In this document: positions 1 to 9,510 of the stretch, piece after piece | Numbering within the stretch: position 1 is the stretch's first letter | How the letters are laid out: the number at the start of each line of letters is the position of its first letter | DNA from: Spirogloea muscicola | Taxonomy: Eukaryota; Streptophyta; Zygnematophyceae; Spirogloeales; Spirogloeaceae | NCBI GenBank assembly: GCA_009602725.1 | Contig: WELB01000126.1 | Span: 188,525-252,524 of the forward strand | Direction: 5' to 3' | Length of the DNA stretch: 64,000 nt | The notes under the pieces: model-generated | Seen by the model: the letters and a program-made list of their open reading frames with translations, nothing else | The model's database searches: none | Told to the model about the DNA's origin: nothing | Program-made: the position numbers and the translations under genes

Positions 1-24
1 GGCCGGAGGTCGGCGCCCGGCAGG

Positions 25-1258
25 GTGTCCCTCCGCCGCTCCGGCCTGTGGGGCAGGGGCGCGCCCGTGGCGGGCCGATCCGGGAGGGGCTCGCCGGCGC
101 TGCAGCGGAGACCGCCGCCAGTCTCGGTATGCGCCGACGGCGGCGGTGCCCCCTCCGCTCCGTCCGGCCCGCCGGGATCAACGCGCTGCTCGCTCTGGCT
201 GCCGAGGCTGAGGGCCGTGCGCTCGCGTGGGCGCCGCCTCCCGCAGGCGCGGCTGTTCGGGCCGGCCATCTTCGAGGCGCACAAGCTGCGGGTGCTGTTC
301 CTGGGCGTGGACGAGAAGAAGCACCCCGCCGTGGACAAGCACCCGCGCACGTACACGCTCACTCACTCGGACCTGACCGCCAAGCTGACGCTCGCCGTCT
401 CCCGCGAGTTCAACAAGGCCCAGGTGGGCGCTCCTGCCACTCGCCCCTGGCTCCCTGCATGGGCTCTCCAGCTCCTTGGGGCTGTCGTGCCAGACAGCGC
501 AAGGTGTGGGGCGCGAGTATGCTGGCGAACGTCCGTTGAGCTTCGCGCACGCCCGGTCCCGTGCATGCAGTTCACCAACTGGTATTCGAAGCTGCAGCGG
601 GACGAGGTGCTGGCAGTATGGCAGAACATCACCGGACAGCTCGCGCTACACGTCCACTGCCACATCAGCGGCGGCCACTGGCTGCTCAACACCATCGCAC
701 AGCTCCGCTATGCCATCTTCCGCAAGGAGCTTCCCGTGGTGCGATTTGGCCAGAGCTGTTGGAACAGCCGCTGCATGGCCGCTGCATGCATGCGGTATCA
801 GGCAGGTGTGCACAGCCAGGCATATTGAGCCCCTCAAGGATTGCACTCATATCTGGTTGGTCATTACTATTGGTTGATGTATAGGTCCTGGAGGCTTTCC
901 TACATGGTGATCGTGCTCTTTTTGAAAAGCACCCTGGTGAGTGATCGCTGTGGATGATCACAAGTGGCAGCGACCTTGTACGTGGCAGCTTCTGCAGTGG
1001 ACGGGATGCATGTAACTTGTTGATGGTTGCGATATTTGCCACCCTGCTCATGCTAACTCTGCTCATGCAGATCTGGAGGAAGCCCCTGTTTATGTGCACT
1101 TCCACAGCAACTTGCCAGAGTATAACAAGCATGAATGCTGGGGTCCGCTGGCCATGGCCTCGAAGATTGGGGCATCCACCCTGTTGGATGCGCCCTGGCC
1201 GACTGCAGAGGTCTTGTGGCCTGTTCCAGCAACAGATGCAAATCAGAGTAGGTCCTGA
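25..1258 (+). CDS. SGR: Stay-green (SGR) Mg-dechelatase, 5' end unresolved
   Basis: STAY-GREEN removes Mg from chlorophyll a in the plastid and starts chlorophyll breakdown. Four exons read through: up to 423, 571-738, 885-936 and 1071-1258, all with GT-AG junctions and matching phases. The family core is plain: LFGPAIFEAHKLRVLFLGVD and RTYTLTHSDLTAKLTL in exon 1, LQRDEVLAVW and LHVHCHISGGHWLL in exon 2, EAFLHGDRALFEKHP in exon 3, and VYVHFHSNLPEYNKHECWGP in exon 4. Conserved core plus tail gives about 268 residues, a normal family length. No in-frame ATG is visible upstream of the core: the open frame starts at a GTG, and the only nearby ATG (129) is in another frame. The true start may lie before the window, behind another intron, or be hidden by a sequence error. 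Identity is confident; the N-terminus (plastid transit peptide) is not. Confidence 0.9.
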
Positions 1259-1714
1259 CGATAGCTACCGGTACTTGGCAGGTCACAACAGTCAGAGTGA
1301 ACTGCTGAGGACATGGTGTTATTTGCACCATAGCTGCTGATTGCTCTTTGATCCAGTAGGTAGTTCTTTTCACCACACAGCAGTGTGAGCTTTTAGACTG
1401 TACAAATTGTACAGCTTCATAGTAAGGCATCCGTTTGAATTGATGCAATTGCAAGAAGTACTGCCACAATCTGGTGGCAAATAGAAGTGTCATGGAGAAG
1501 GACAAGGAGATGAGACGCATTGATTGTGGATTGTAGGAACAATCAATTTTTGTACATAAGAAACCCAACATGTTGGCACTGGATGCCAGTTTGCATTGAC
1601 GAAATAGGTTGTGTACACCAGGCACTGGGTCTTTTTTGAGTTGTGGATCAATTGTGTTTATGTGCCTCAGACTGATTCCAACTCTATCACTGCCCACATA
1701 GAAGGAGCTCACAG
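1259..1714. other. 3' flank of SGR, no gene seen
   Basis: This stretch follows the SGR stop codon. It has ordinary mixed composition and no reading frame with family-like content. It probably contains the SGR 3' UTR; no polyadenylation signal was assigned. Confidence 0.4.
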
Positions 1715-2580
1715 GCAAACACGGATAAACAATATATATATACATATATATGTGTATGCAAACCTAAGTAGATTAAATTTTTGAACACGTACACAATAAT
1801 TAACACAGATATACACATGCGTATACACATAAAATGTTACACATTTGCACATATACACGTTTACACATTTACGCCTATACACATAAATGCACATACACCT
1901 ACACACATACACATAAACAGATAACACATAAATACACACATAAATACCTATATACAGACGTATACATGAGAAGAATCATGTAAAGATGAACACATGCATG
2001 TCACAAACATACATGCACACATACATATTGATGTGTACTTAGATACTAAGATTGCGTACAATATTATTACCAGTTTGTTACATATATAAATATGGACAGC
2101 AAAATGACCACTTACAGTTATTTAGCATGAGCAAGCTCAATAATCATCTCTTTAGAGTAGAAGCCAGTTAAGAAAGGAAATCCTATTAATGATTCACTCC
2201 CTATAAACATCATAACATAAGTAAAGGGTAATAAGAAAGCAAGTCCTCCAAATTTACACATATCTTGTTCATCTGACATAGCGTGAATAACTGAACCAGC
2301 GATACACGTATACACATGCACGTACATATAGACAACACAGATGAATATTATGTTCATAACATGTAGACATATATGTTCACATAAATATAATTATAAAGGA
2401 TACAAATGTAGTTACTGTATACTTATGTAGATACGCACATCTATACAAGCCATACTCATGTATATGTGTACATACAGATATACATAGACATACATATATA
2501 TATATATATACACATATATATATATATGTGTGTGTACAATTGACTGCATATGCATGTATGTGTATGTATGAGTACACACA
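1715..2580. repeat. AC/AT-rich low-complexity tract
   Basis: Some 860 bases are dominated by degenerate TACACA/CACATA and TATATA units, ending in an almost pure TA run and TGTGTG near 2490-2535. Composition differs sharply from the GC-rich gene sequence on both sides. Open frames here (Tyr/Cys/Val/Ile-rich) are artefacts of the dinucleotide bias. A mitochondrial gene fragment is embedded at 2121-2300. Confidence 0.8.
2121..2300 (-). pseudogene. nad5: Nuclear copy of a mitochondrial nad5 fragment (NUMT)
   Basis: On the minus strand about 60 codons read as an internal piece of NADH dehydrogenase subunit 5: [47 protein letters not shown]. This is the conserved proton-channel segment of Nad5, which green-lineage organisms encode in mitochondrial DNA. 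Only this piece is present, it has no start and is flanked by TACACA repeat DNA, so it is a transferred fragment and not a gene. The frame is still open and AT-rich as in mitochondria, suggesting a recent transfer, or alternatively that mitochondrial and nuclear reads were joined in assembly. Confidence 0.85.
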
Positions 2581-2958
2581 TGTATTTACAGAGACCACCG
2601 CTCCTCGCTCTTCTCCTACTGTCTTCAGAAGCATCCTTGGCCTTGTGAAAGGAATTAAAGCACTGACATGCACTTAGCTGATTACTGGCAGCCGAACAAA
2701 TCTAGTGCGCTCACGACTGTTAGGTCACAATTCAAAATTGCAATACGCAGTAAACACTCCAACTTTCACATCACTGGCTGTAAAGATTGGCTGACTTTGC
2801 CATGTTTGACAGTGACATTGCCATGGACTGCTCACTGTTAAGGAGCTTGTAAGGCAACAAGGCAAGGGGACACAAGGAAGGCTTGAAGATAAAAGCAATG
2901 GTGCATGCCCAAAAAACATTCGAAGTACAAGTAATGACTAGAAAATGAACTTGCTCCA

Positions 2959-3960
2959 CTACAGAGGGTCCACATCAATGATGTCCGCAGCAGTGCCAGC
3001 TGAATGGTCCTTGCGGGGCCGCCACACCACCTGCCGACACTGACTGCAAAGTACCACCTGCCGCCTGGGCCCAAGGAATTTCCTGCCACAGGTCGAGCAC
3101 GTCCCCTGCACAGTCACAGAACGCAAACTGCCGCACATGGATGAGCGCAGTGAAACCAACGAGGCTAAAGAGAACACTCTACACAAGTGAGTCGGAAGAC
3201 GTGAAGGCAAGGTGCCCCATCCCGAATACGCACCTCCACAATGGCGCTTGTTGCTGCCCTCCGCAGTAAGAGTGGGCCTGCCAGGGACAGAAGGCCAAAA
3301 GACAGGAAGAACAGCCGGAAGAACCATCCCGAAAGGACAAACCACGCCATGAAGACATACTGCACACAGTTCAGAAAACTTAGTCAGGGTGCGATACTAA
3401 GGGCGAGCACTGAGAAGCTTTGAGCAGACTCGCATCAGAAATGCTGCTAACGACTTCAGCGGCACCTTTGAGAAGCTCACCGTCAACATCTTGCCAATGG
3501 GCGATGCAAAGAACGCGTTCAGCTGCCGTTGATACTGCCACCGAGACACACAAGCGGGCAAACGAGCAGCTCATTGATTTTGCTGCTCCAACTGCCCGAG
3601 AGCAGCATGCAACATTGGCAATGACACGTTGCCCTGAGTCACGTCTCACACAAGCATGGCCCCTTGCAGGGCACAGAGAGTAGCAGCTAACTATCTGCAC
3701 AGCAAATTGGACAGGCAAGACCTTCTAGACGTTGCCTGCAATCATTTCAATAACAGAAATTATTGAGCTGTTGCTCCAATTGCCCGTCAATAGCGTACCA
3801 AAACGGCAATAACACGTAGTTGGATGACGCGGAAGTGTGGCGGCCCTTTGCGGTGCAGAGGTGATTGCAGCTGGAAAGCAGAGCGGACAGGGACGACCAG
3901 CTAGACGTTGCCACACTGCCTAGGCTCAGGGATCGTACCGACGGCCAGTGACGGCGCACG
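2959..3960 (-). CDS. Small membrane protein with C-terminal zinc ribbon (5' part uncertain)
   Basis: The last exon (2959-3105) encodes a compact zinc-ribbon-like tail: CSTCGRKFLGPRRQ, then VVLCSQCRQVVWRP, giving CxxC-x13-CxxC, followed by an acidic end (DIIDVDPL). The exon before it (3234-3359, phase 0 at both ends) encodes YVFMAWFVLSGWF and FRLFFLSFGLLSLAGPLLLR, one or two membrane helices. Donor GAG|GTGCGT and acceptors at GTGCAG fit. A further upstream exon ending at 3960 (ERLGLSRRWRLFATD) joins in phase 0 but its start codon is not clear. I do not recognise the protein by name. By layout it would sit in a membrane with the zinc ribbon on one face; function unknown. Confidence 0.5.
3560..3915. 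repeat. Diverged tandem duplication
   Basis: Two adjacent segments of roughly 160-180 bases resemble each other. Both begin near GCTCCAA(C/T)TGCCCG (about 3585 and 3771) and end with CTAGACGTTGCC (about 3727 and 3902), sharing CAATAACACG-like and GGCCCTTTGC-like blocks between. They look like an old local duplication. It falls in the presumed intron or 5' region of the zinc-ribbon gene. Confidence 0.6.
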
Positions 3961-4432
3961 TCCGTGGCAAACAGCCGCCACCGCCGGCTGAGCCCGAGCC
4001 GCTCGTCCGTGCGGGCGGCCTGCTCCTGGGCGCCGGCGGCCGCGCGCCGGGCGCGGTCGCCCACGCCATGCCGCCTTGAGAAGCAGTGGTCACAGCGCCT
4101 GCTACTGCCCAGCGGCCAGCTCTGCACAGGGAGCAGGCGGGCTTCTGTTTGCGGCGTTTGCGCACGCACACTGCATGCCGTATCGATCACTGGCAGCGCC
4201 TGCTATCCATCGCATTGTATCTGCGGACGAGTGTTTAGTTGCTGCCTTGGGCATGCTCCATGGGGCTTCGTCTTCCTACACCAAGCTGTCTAAGTCAAGC
4301 TGCTGCCTCTCTGCCTCTGCAGGTGGCGCAGTCGACTGCACACTGACGCTTAGTCTGCGACATCGGTCTCCTCTGCTGGCCCCGTCCTGCTTCCGACACT
4401 CTTATGTCTGCAGCATCTGGATTGGCTGCGCG

Positions 4433-4433
4433 N
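4433..4433. other. Single undetermined base in a GC-rich segment
   Basis: A lone N sits where ordinary sequence turns into very GC-rich sequence (GGACCCCCCCGCCGC). The same pattern of single N at a composition change recurs at 8882, 37827, 40777, 48464 and 57448, so these are probably collapsed gaps or joins and not simple miscalls. Confidence 0.7.
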
Positions 4434-4575
4434 GGCGGCGAGGACCCCCCCGCCGCTGGCCGCCATGGCGAGCGCTGCGGCGGACGGACAGCCGGCGCGC
4501 CTCGGAGGAGCCCTCGCGCCAACGTCGGCAGCGAGCTGACAGTGCCCTCCTCGCCGCTGCGGATCCGCTTCTGCG

Positions 4576-4576
<1 letters not shown>

Positions 4577-4625
<49 letters not shown>
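4577..4625 (+). repeat. (CGG)n trinucleotide repeat
   Basis: About 16 near-perfect CGG units. Flanking + strand frames (RIRFCGG before, VAETETVGDTSSDDDSVGE after) could be a coding exon with a Gly/Arg/Ala run, but no family is recognised and no splice model was built. Confidence 0.85.
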
Positions 4626-4859
4626 ATGGGTGGCGGAGACGGAGACTGTGGGAGACACGTCGTCAGACGATGACAGCGTCGGAGAGTAGACTGGCGGTGC
4701 TCATGGAACGTAAGGGAGGCATGCTCGAGCCAATTTACTGTCCAGGCAAACGCTTAGTGCCAAGAATGGGGGCTACACAAGGCGAAGCCATATGGCTCTG
4801 GCCAGGGGACCCGCTTCCAGGAACCCAGTCTCTCTGACCCGAGGCTGCTTAGCAGGGAT

Positions 4860-5580
4860 TACCGAGTGCTTCGTGGCTGCTTAGTTCCTTTCTGTGCTTG
4901 CTTTTCTTAGTGCTTCCCCTGGCCCCTTCTCGTCCTTTGTTCTCTTTTCTGGGCTGGCTTTTCCAGCCCCTATCCTCAATGGGCGAGCCCTTCTTCTTCT
5001 ATGCTAAGGGGGCCGAGAGGGGGGAAGGCGTGCGTCGTGCATGGAATGAAAGGGAGGCCAAATATAGACAATACACTGAGGGATGGTGCAAGGTGCGCAT
5101 CGAGTGATAAGGAGGTCAAAGCAAGCCAGTACACTGTGTAAGGAAATCAATAGAACCGTAAGGCATCTGCGCTAAGGCAACTGCGCGTAAGCCGGCTAAT
5201 GGGGGCTTTAGTACTCACAAGTCGAAGAGCGACGACAAGACCACCTTGGGCACAAGACGTGCTGGTCGTGCTCTGGCTGCCTTATTCATTCCATTTGGGC
5301 TCTCTTTCTGACCCCTTCTTGCCTCGTCATATCTTTTCGGGCTGGCCTCTCACAGCCCTAGCCCCTTCTGAAAAATTGCTTGTCTTTGAGGCTGATACAT
5401 AGCTGTGTCATTAAGCGCTTTCTGGCCCCTTCGATCCGTGTCCGCTTCTTCGGGCTGGCCTCTCACAACCCTCGCCCCTTCTGGAAGGGAGAAATAGCTC
5501 TTCGAAAGTAAGGTAATGGCTGTGAGAGGCCAGCCCAAAGGAATGTACAAGATCAAAAGGGCCGAAAGGCGCCAAAACCA
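4860..5580. repeat. Cluster of hairpin-core dispersed repeats
   Basis: Four copies of the dispersed repeat core occur here: 4951-4969 (+, a perfect 7-bp stem), 5339-5358 (+), 5452-5471 (+) and 5518-5536 (-). The usual context is present: GGCCCCTTC(G) upstream, and a GCCCCTTCTGG or CAATGGGCGAGCC block downstream. The copies at 5452 and 5518 face each other, making a larger imperfect inverted repeat across about 5401-5590. Two copies of a second short family (TTTGGCCTCCCTTTCATTCC and a weaker one) lie on the minus strand at about 5036-5076 and 5097-5145. No gene is seen. Confidence 0.75.
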
Positions 5581-5599
5581 CATAGCTATGCAAGAGACT

Positions 5600-5900
5600 A
5601 CAGCGGATGGGAGCTTAGTAACCCCGAGTCAGTAGCTGCTAGGCGGATTAACTTGCAGCTGGGGAGGAGGAACCCCAACGAGACCGAGACGCAGCAGCCA
5701 TGGCAGCCTGCCCGCAAGTGCACTCGTGAGCATGGGACCGTTGGAAAGATATAATTAGCCGCATACGGAACACCTGGGAAGGCGACCCAGCGATAATTTA
5801 AGCCGGGCAGCTCACGCTGCTGCCCCTGCCGACGATCGATGACCTGCCGTGCAAGCCGTCGCAGAAGGTCCAGCCAGCGTTGGAAGAGCTGCTTCTTTCC
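5600..5900 (-). mobile_element. Degenerate retroelement 3' coding tail, copy A
   Basis: The minus strand shows FQRWLDLLRRLARQVIDRR, then GQQRELPGLN and VHLRAGC, which line up with SKWLDLLHHLARRAVARRHG, GQQGEQPGFN and VHLRAG of the copy at 48132-48461. The DNA is also similar over about 250 bases, including shared GGCGACCCAGCGA/GGGACCCAGCGA and GAGTCAGTAG blocks. It looks like the decayed C-terminal end of a reverse-transcriptase-type protein of a non-LTR retrotransposon. Its 3' side leads directly into a hairpin-core repeat in the same orientation (5518-5536). Confidence 0.55.
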
Positions 5901-6039
5901 TGCTGGCCTCCCAAAAGAAGAAAGAAAGCCCCAAAGCCATCCCCTTACTATTATATAGATTAGCTGTTTCTTCTCCAGCGTCCTTCTTCTCCAGGCTGCC
6001 GCTTCAGGCTCTTGGCCGGGCGACTCGTTGTCTTGTTCA

Positions 6040-6560
6040 TTCCTCTTGATCGGGCTTCTCACAGCCATCGCCTAGCTTTACAAGAGCTATTCCTCCTGCT
6101 GCTACTTATCCGACTTGCGGCTCCTTACTAGGGGTTGCTAAGCAGGCACCCTTTGTGGTTTTTAGGGTTTCCTGCTTCTCTGGACCTTGTCCATTCTTCT
6201 GTGTGGTGGCTTCTCACTGCCCTCGCTCCTTTCAGATGAGCTGCTTCTTCCTTTATTTTGCACTTGAACCATGTATTGGCTTGAATTGGCCTCCCTTTCA
6301 TTTCATGCGCCCTCTTTCTCGCAAGCATTGGCTCTTCATCAACGTGCAGGGCGCGCTCTAAGTCAGGCCTCCGACTTTCGTGCCGGCGCTCCAGCTCCCC
6401 AACTTAGCTTGTCGGATTCGTTTGTGCTCACCCGTGGGTACTAACGTCACCTTAGGCTCCTCAGTGTAAGTCTCCGTATTATGTAGCCCTGTTTAGTTTG
6501 CACTAGGCTCTGCCTGAACACTGTATTGGCTTGGATTGGCCTCCCTTTCATTTCATGTGC
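6040..6560 (+). repeat. Degenerate hairpin repeats and a 50-bp dispersed unit (two copies)
   Basis: Weak copies of the hairpin repeat occur at 6052-6066 (CGGGCTTCTCACAGCC) and 6178-6240 (CCTTGTCCATTC, GTGGCTTCTCACTGCCC). A separate unit of about 50 bases occurs twice, at 6261-6310 and 6511-6560, ending ATTGGCCTCCCTTTCATTTC followed by ATG(C/T)GC; a third diverged copy is at 46991-47039. No coding sequence is supported. Confidence 0.7.
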
Positions 6561-6978
6561 TCAGCGCGCTCTCTCTTCCGGGGCGCAGTGTGCTGGCTAA
6601 GCTTGGAGCGGTCCACGACATGAAGCACTTGATGCTAGAACGAATCCGGTCGCTTCGTGCAGCAGGCAGAGGGCAGCCGTTCCGACCCGCCAAAGGCCAC
6701 AGCAGCTTCCGCCGTGACGTCGGGTCCGCCGCTGCCGGTGTTCAGGCGTTAGACCAGGTCCACGCCGCCAAGCCACCAACGGCCGCTCGCCGCCGAGCCA
6801 GGGCCGCCATAGTCGTCCGGAGAGCCTCCCGGCGCCCGCCGTGGCTTGCGCCGGGGCATGCGCGGCCAGCGTGGAGTCGGAGGACCGCCAAATCTCGCCA
6901 GAGACGCATCTGAGCGGCGTCGAGGCTGCTGCCGCTTTCACTGACGGTGGCGCCGATCGCGGCCGATTGAGCCTTGGG

Positions 6979-7432
6979 ATGGCGGAGGCCGTGGCGGGGC
7001 AGGAGGTGGTGACGCTCCTGGAGCTCGAGAAGGCGCGCCTTGAGAATGCCCTGGCGCACCTGCGCCAGTCCAATGCTCAGCTCGCCGAGGCCCTTCAAGC
7101 AGGGCCTGACGCCGACTTCGAGCAGGCGATCAAGGTGCGGCTTGTCAGCAACGAAGATGTGGTAGCTGGAATGTAGCTGGAGATACCGCAGGAGCAGCTT
7201 GCTAGTGGCAGTCTCCAGCCGTGGGCCGTGCAGCATGCTTGTGCAGTTACTTAGCACCCCTTCATGCTTGACTGCATGAGAACCTGCTGCTTTTGCTTGC
7301 TCTCAGTATCAACATCACTTGTGGTTGTCTGCGAGCCGCCTCTAACAGGAAAATGTGGTGGTCATCAAGGAGATGGAGGATAAAGTAGCGAGGCTGCAAG
7401 ACGAAGTTGAGGAATTGAAGTTGAGGTCGTAG
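6979..7432 (+). CDS. Small coiled-coil protein (79 aa)
   Basis: Two exons, 6979-7134 and 7349-7432, join in phase 0 through a GT-AG intron (AAG|GTGCGG, TAACAG|GAAAAT). The first in-frame ATG is at 6979. The product is almost wholly alpha-helical with heptad-like Leu spacing: LLELEKARLENALAHLRQSN, AQLAEALQAGPDADFEQAIK, then ENVVVIKEMEDKVARLQDEV and EELKLRS. The conserved-looking hinge DADFEQAIKENVVVI interrupts two helices. I do not recognise the family; small proteins of this shape often serve as subunits or adaptors in larger complexes, but that is only inference. The exon structure and charged helical content make it credible as a real gene. Confidence 0.65.
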
Positions 7433-9510
7433 TTTGGCCCTGCGTTGTGGTCTCCCTGCACTCCAGTCCGCTGCCTTCGAATCAAATGGAGACAACCGCT
7501 GGTTCCACCTCTTGTGAGTTTCCATTTGCTACAAATATGTCTGGCATGGACAAGCTTTTGCGACCTGCATCGTCTTCACGTTTTTGTGCATCTTTGCTTC
7601 TAGAGAAAGTGCTTGGTCAACATCATCTTGTGGAGTCAGTCAGTCAAAGCTGTTTCAGCTGCAAGGAGGGCGTGTCCAGAAGCTCGAAGGTGATGTTCCT
7701 GCGTATGCCGCACTGCTACTCCTCAGATGGCAACAATGAGCAGCAATTTGCAAGTACGAACTGCAGCAGACAATAGCTGGCACTTCTGAGATGTCTGCAG
7801 GTTCCTCCAATTTGTGTACAAGGACGAATTCAAAGAACCAGCAGGGGACTGCAAGCTCATCTTGATCAAAAGGAGCACAGGCTGCCTCTCACAAGTAACG
7901 ATGGGCTTCACCAACCCATATTGGTCAACACCAGCTACAGGCGCCTACAGAACAGATTATGGGTTCTTCAGGCCTACAAAGTGCGATGCCCTCCAACAGA
8001 GCCTGACACCTTCCTATAAAGATCTATGTATGAATTGTGCTACACAGGCATTCATCTGAGAGCTTCTTAATGAGTGATAGGTCGGGCAGTGAGCATGATG
8101 TGATGCTCTCAGCTGAAGAATGACGACAGGAAGCGTGTGTTTAGATTGCCACATCTTTCGGTCACGTCATTTTGGCCATTGGATGACATCATGCCACTAG
8201 AGAGCTACTCTGGCATGCATGTGCATGCACAAGAGAGCGCGTTGCTTGTCATGTGGTAATATACCCATTAAGTAGACAACAGCCAGCGTGGTTGTAGCAG
8301 TTGTTGGTGGCCTTTCTGATGAGCCCGCAGACTGTCAAAGAAGGTCCATGCCATGGTGCCAAGCGAAGCGAAGCTTTCGTCCGATGCACAGTGACTGAAG
8401 AGTAGTCACTAATCAGCAAGCTAGCTCTGCTTATTCACCTCTAGTTTGACACTGTCATATCCTTTCTGTATTTCGACAACTACTTCTGTGATTGTCTTCA
8501 TGTCAGGAAATTGCTGGAAGGCATATAGCGAATCTCCCGCTACTTGTGGAATACCTTTAGCGACAGGTCAGCAGCCCCTGCTGCCGTCGAAAACGTTCAG
8601 GGACCACTACTTCACATTTGTGAATGCGAGAAACCCAATAGGATGGCGTCAAGCCTGCTATGCGCAAGGCTTTGTAAATCTCACTTTCTGCCCGTGGAAT
8701 AGCAGAGGGGCACGATTCGAAGGGGCTAGTGCCCTTCGCTGTTTCAGAGGGGAACTGGCTCAAACTCGTTACCTGCGCCCCCGCGGCTGCTCCCGAGAAG
8801 AAACAGCTCTTCCAATGGTAGGCAATATGGCTGTGCTTTCAAACGCAAGTTAATTAGGGTTTAACCCCACGGGCGGGGGGTNAAAGATCTTGCGCGGCGG
8901 GAGGAGGGGGGGGCGGGGGGGCCTCGAAGGGACGGGAAGCAGCTCTTCCCCCTTTCCGTCTTCTAATGTAAAGCAATGGCTGGGCTGGGCCAGCCCAATG
9001 GGACGAACGAGGTCTGAATGGGCCGGAAGCGGCGAAAAGAGGGGCCGGGCGGCCTCCTGGCCAGAAAACGAGCCCCTCCCACGAGCTGAGCCAGCTGAGC
9101 CCACTCCTGCGCCCGAGCTGCTGCAGCAGCAGGCGGCAGCCGAGCTCTCGTGACCGCCAGCCGCTGCGGCTCCTCCTCTCCTCCCCCTCTCCCCCGTCTC
9201 TCCTTCCTCTCCCGCCCTGCAGACGCCTTTCAACTCCCAGCACCTTGGCTCTCCATCCTACTGCCCAGCTCGCCTCAAGCCGTTCCAGACCCACTGACGC
9301 CATCGGCGGTGCTGAGCTCCGGCGGGCCTACTTCTCCATCCCCCCTCTGCCCTCACCTCTCATGCTCGGTGTCGGCTGCGGTGGGAGGAGCTTCGCCCAC
9401 CGCCCCCGTGGCATGCAGCAGCCGGCAGGCCCCCACTGCTCCGCAGCACCCCCCCGTCATTGCCGCTGCAGCCTGGGCCGGAGTTGGTGACGGCCGCCGA
9501 TGCCAGCTCT
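7433..9510. other. Intergenic region with repeat copy; no supported gene
   Basis: The first part probably holds the 3' UTR of the coiled-coil gene. From 8440 to 8850 one open frame exists (+) but has no recognisable content. A lone N is at 8882, just after TTAGGGTTT (8857-8865), a telo-box-like motif. A minus-strand hairpin-core repeat lies at 8982-8997 (GGGCTGGGCCAGCCC on the minus strand), with its usual downstream GAAGAGCTGCTTCCC block at about 8936-8950. GC-rich DNA from about 9050 leads into the TBL gene. Confidence 0.5.

Noticed and set aside
1715-2580. Tyr/Cys-rich open frames that look like toxins or membrane peptides
   Set aside because: They come from TACACA/CATATA repeats read on the minus strand; only the nad5 segment has real protein similarity.
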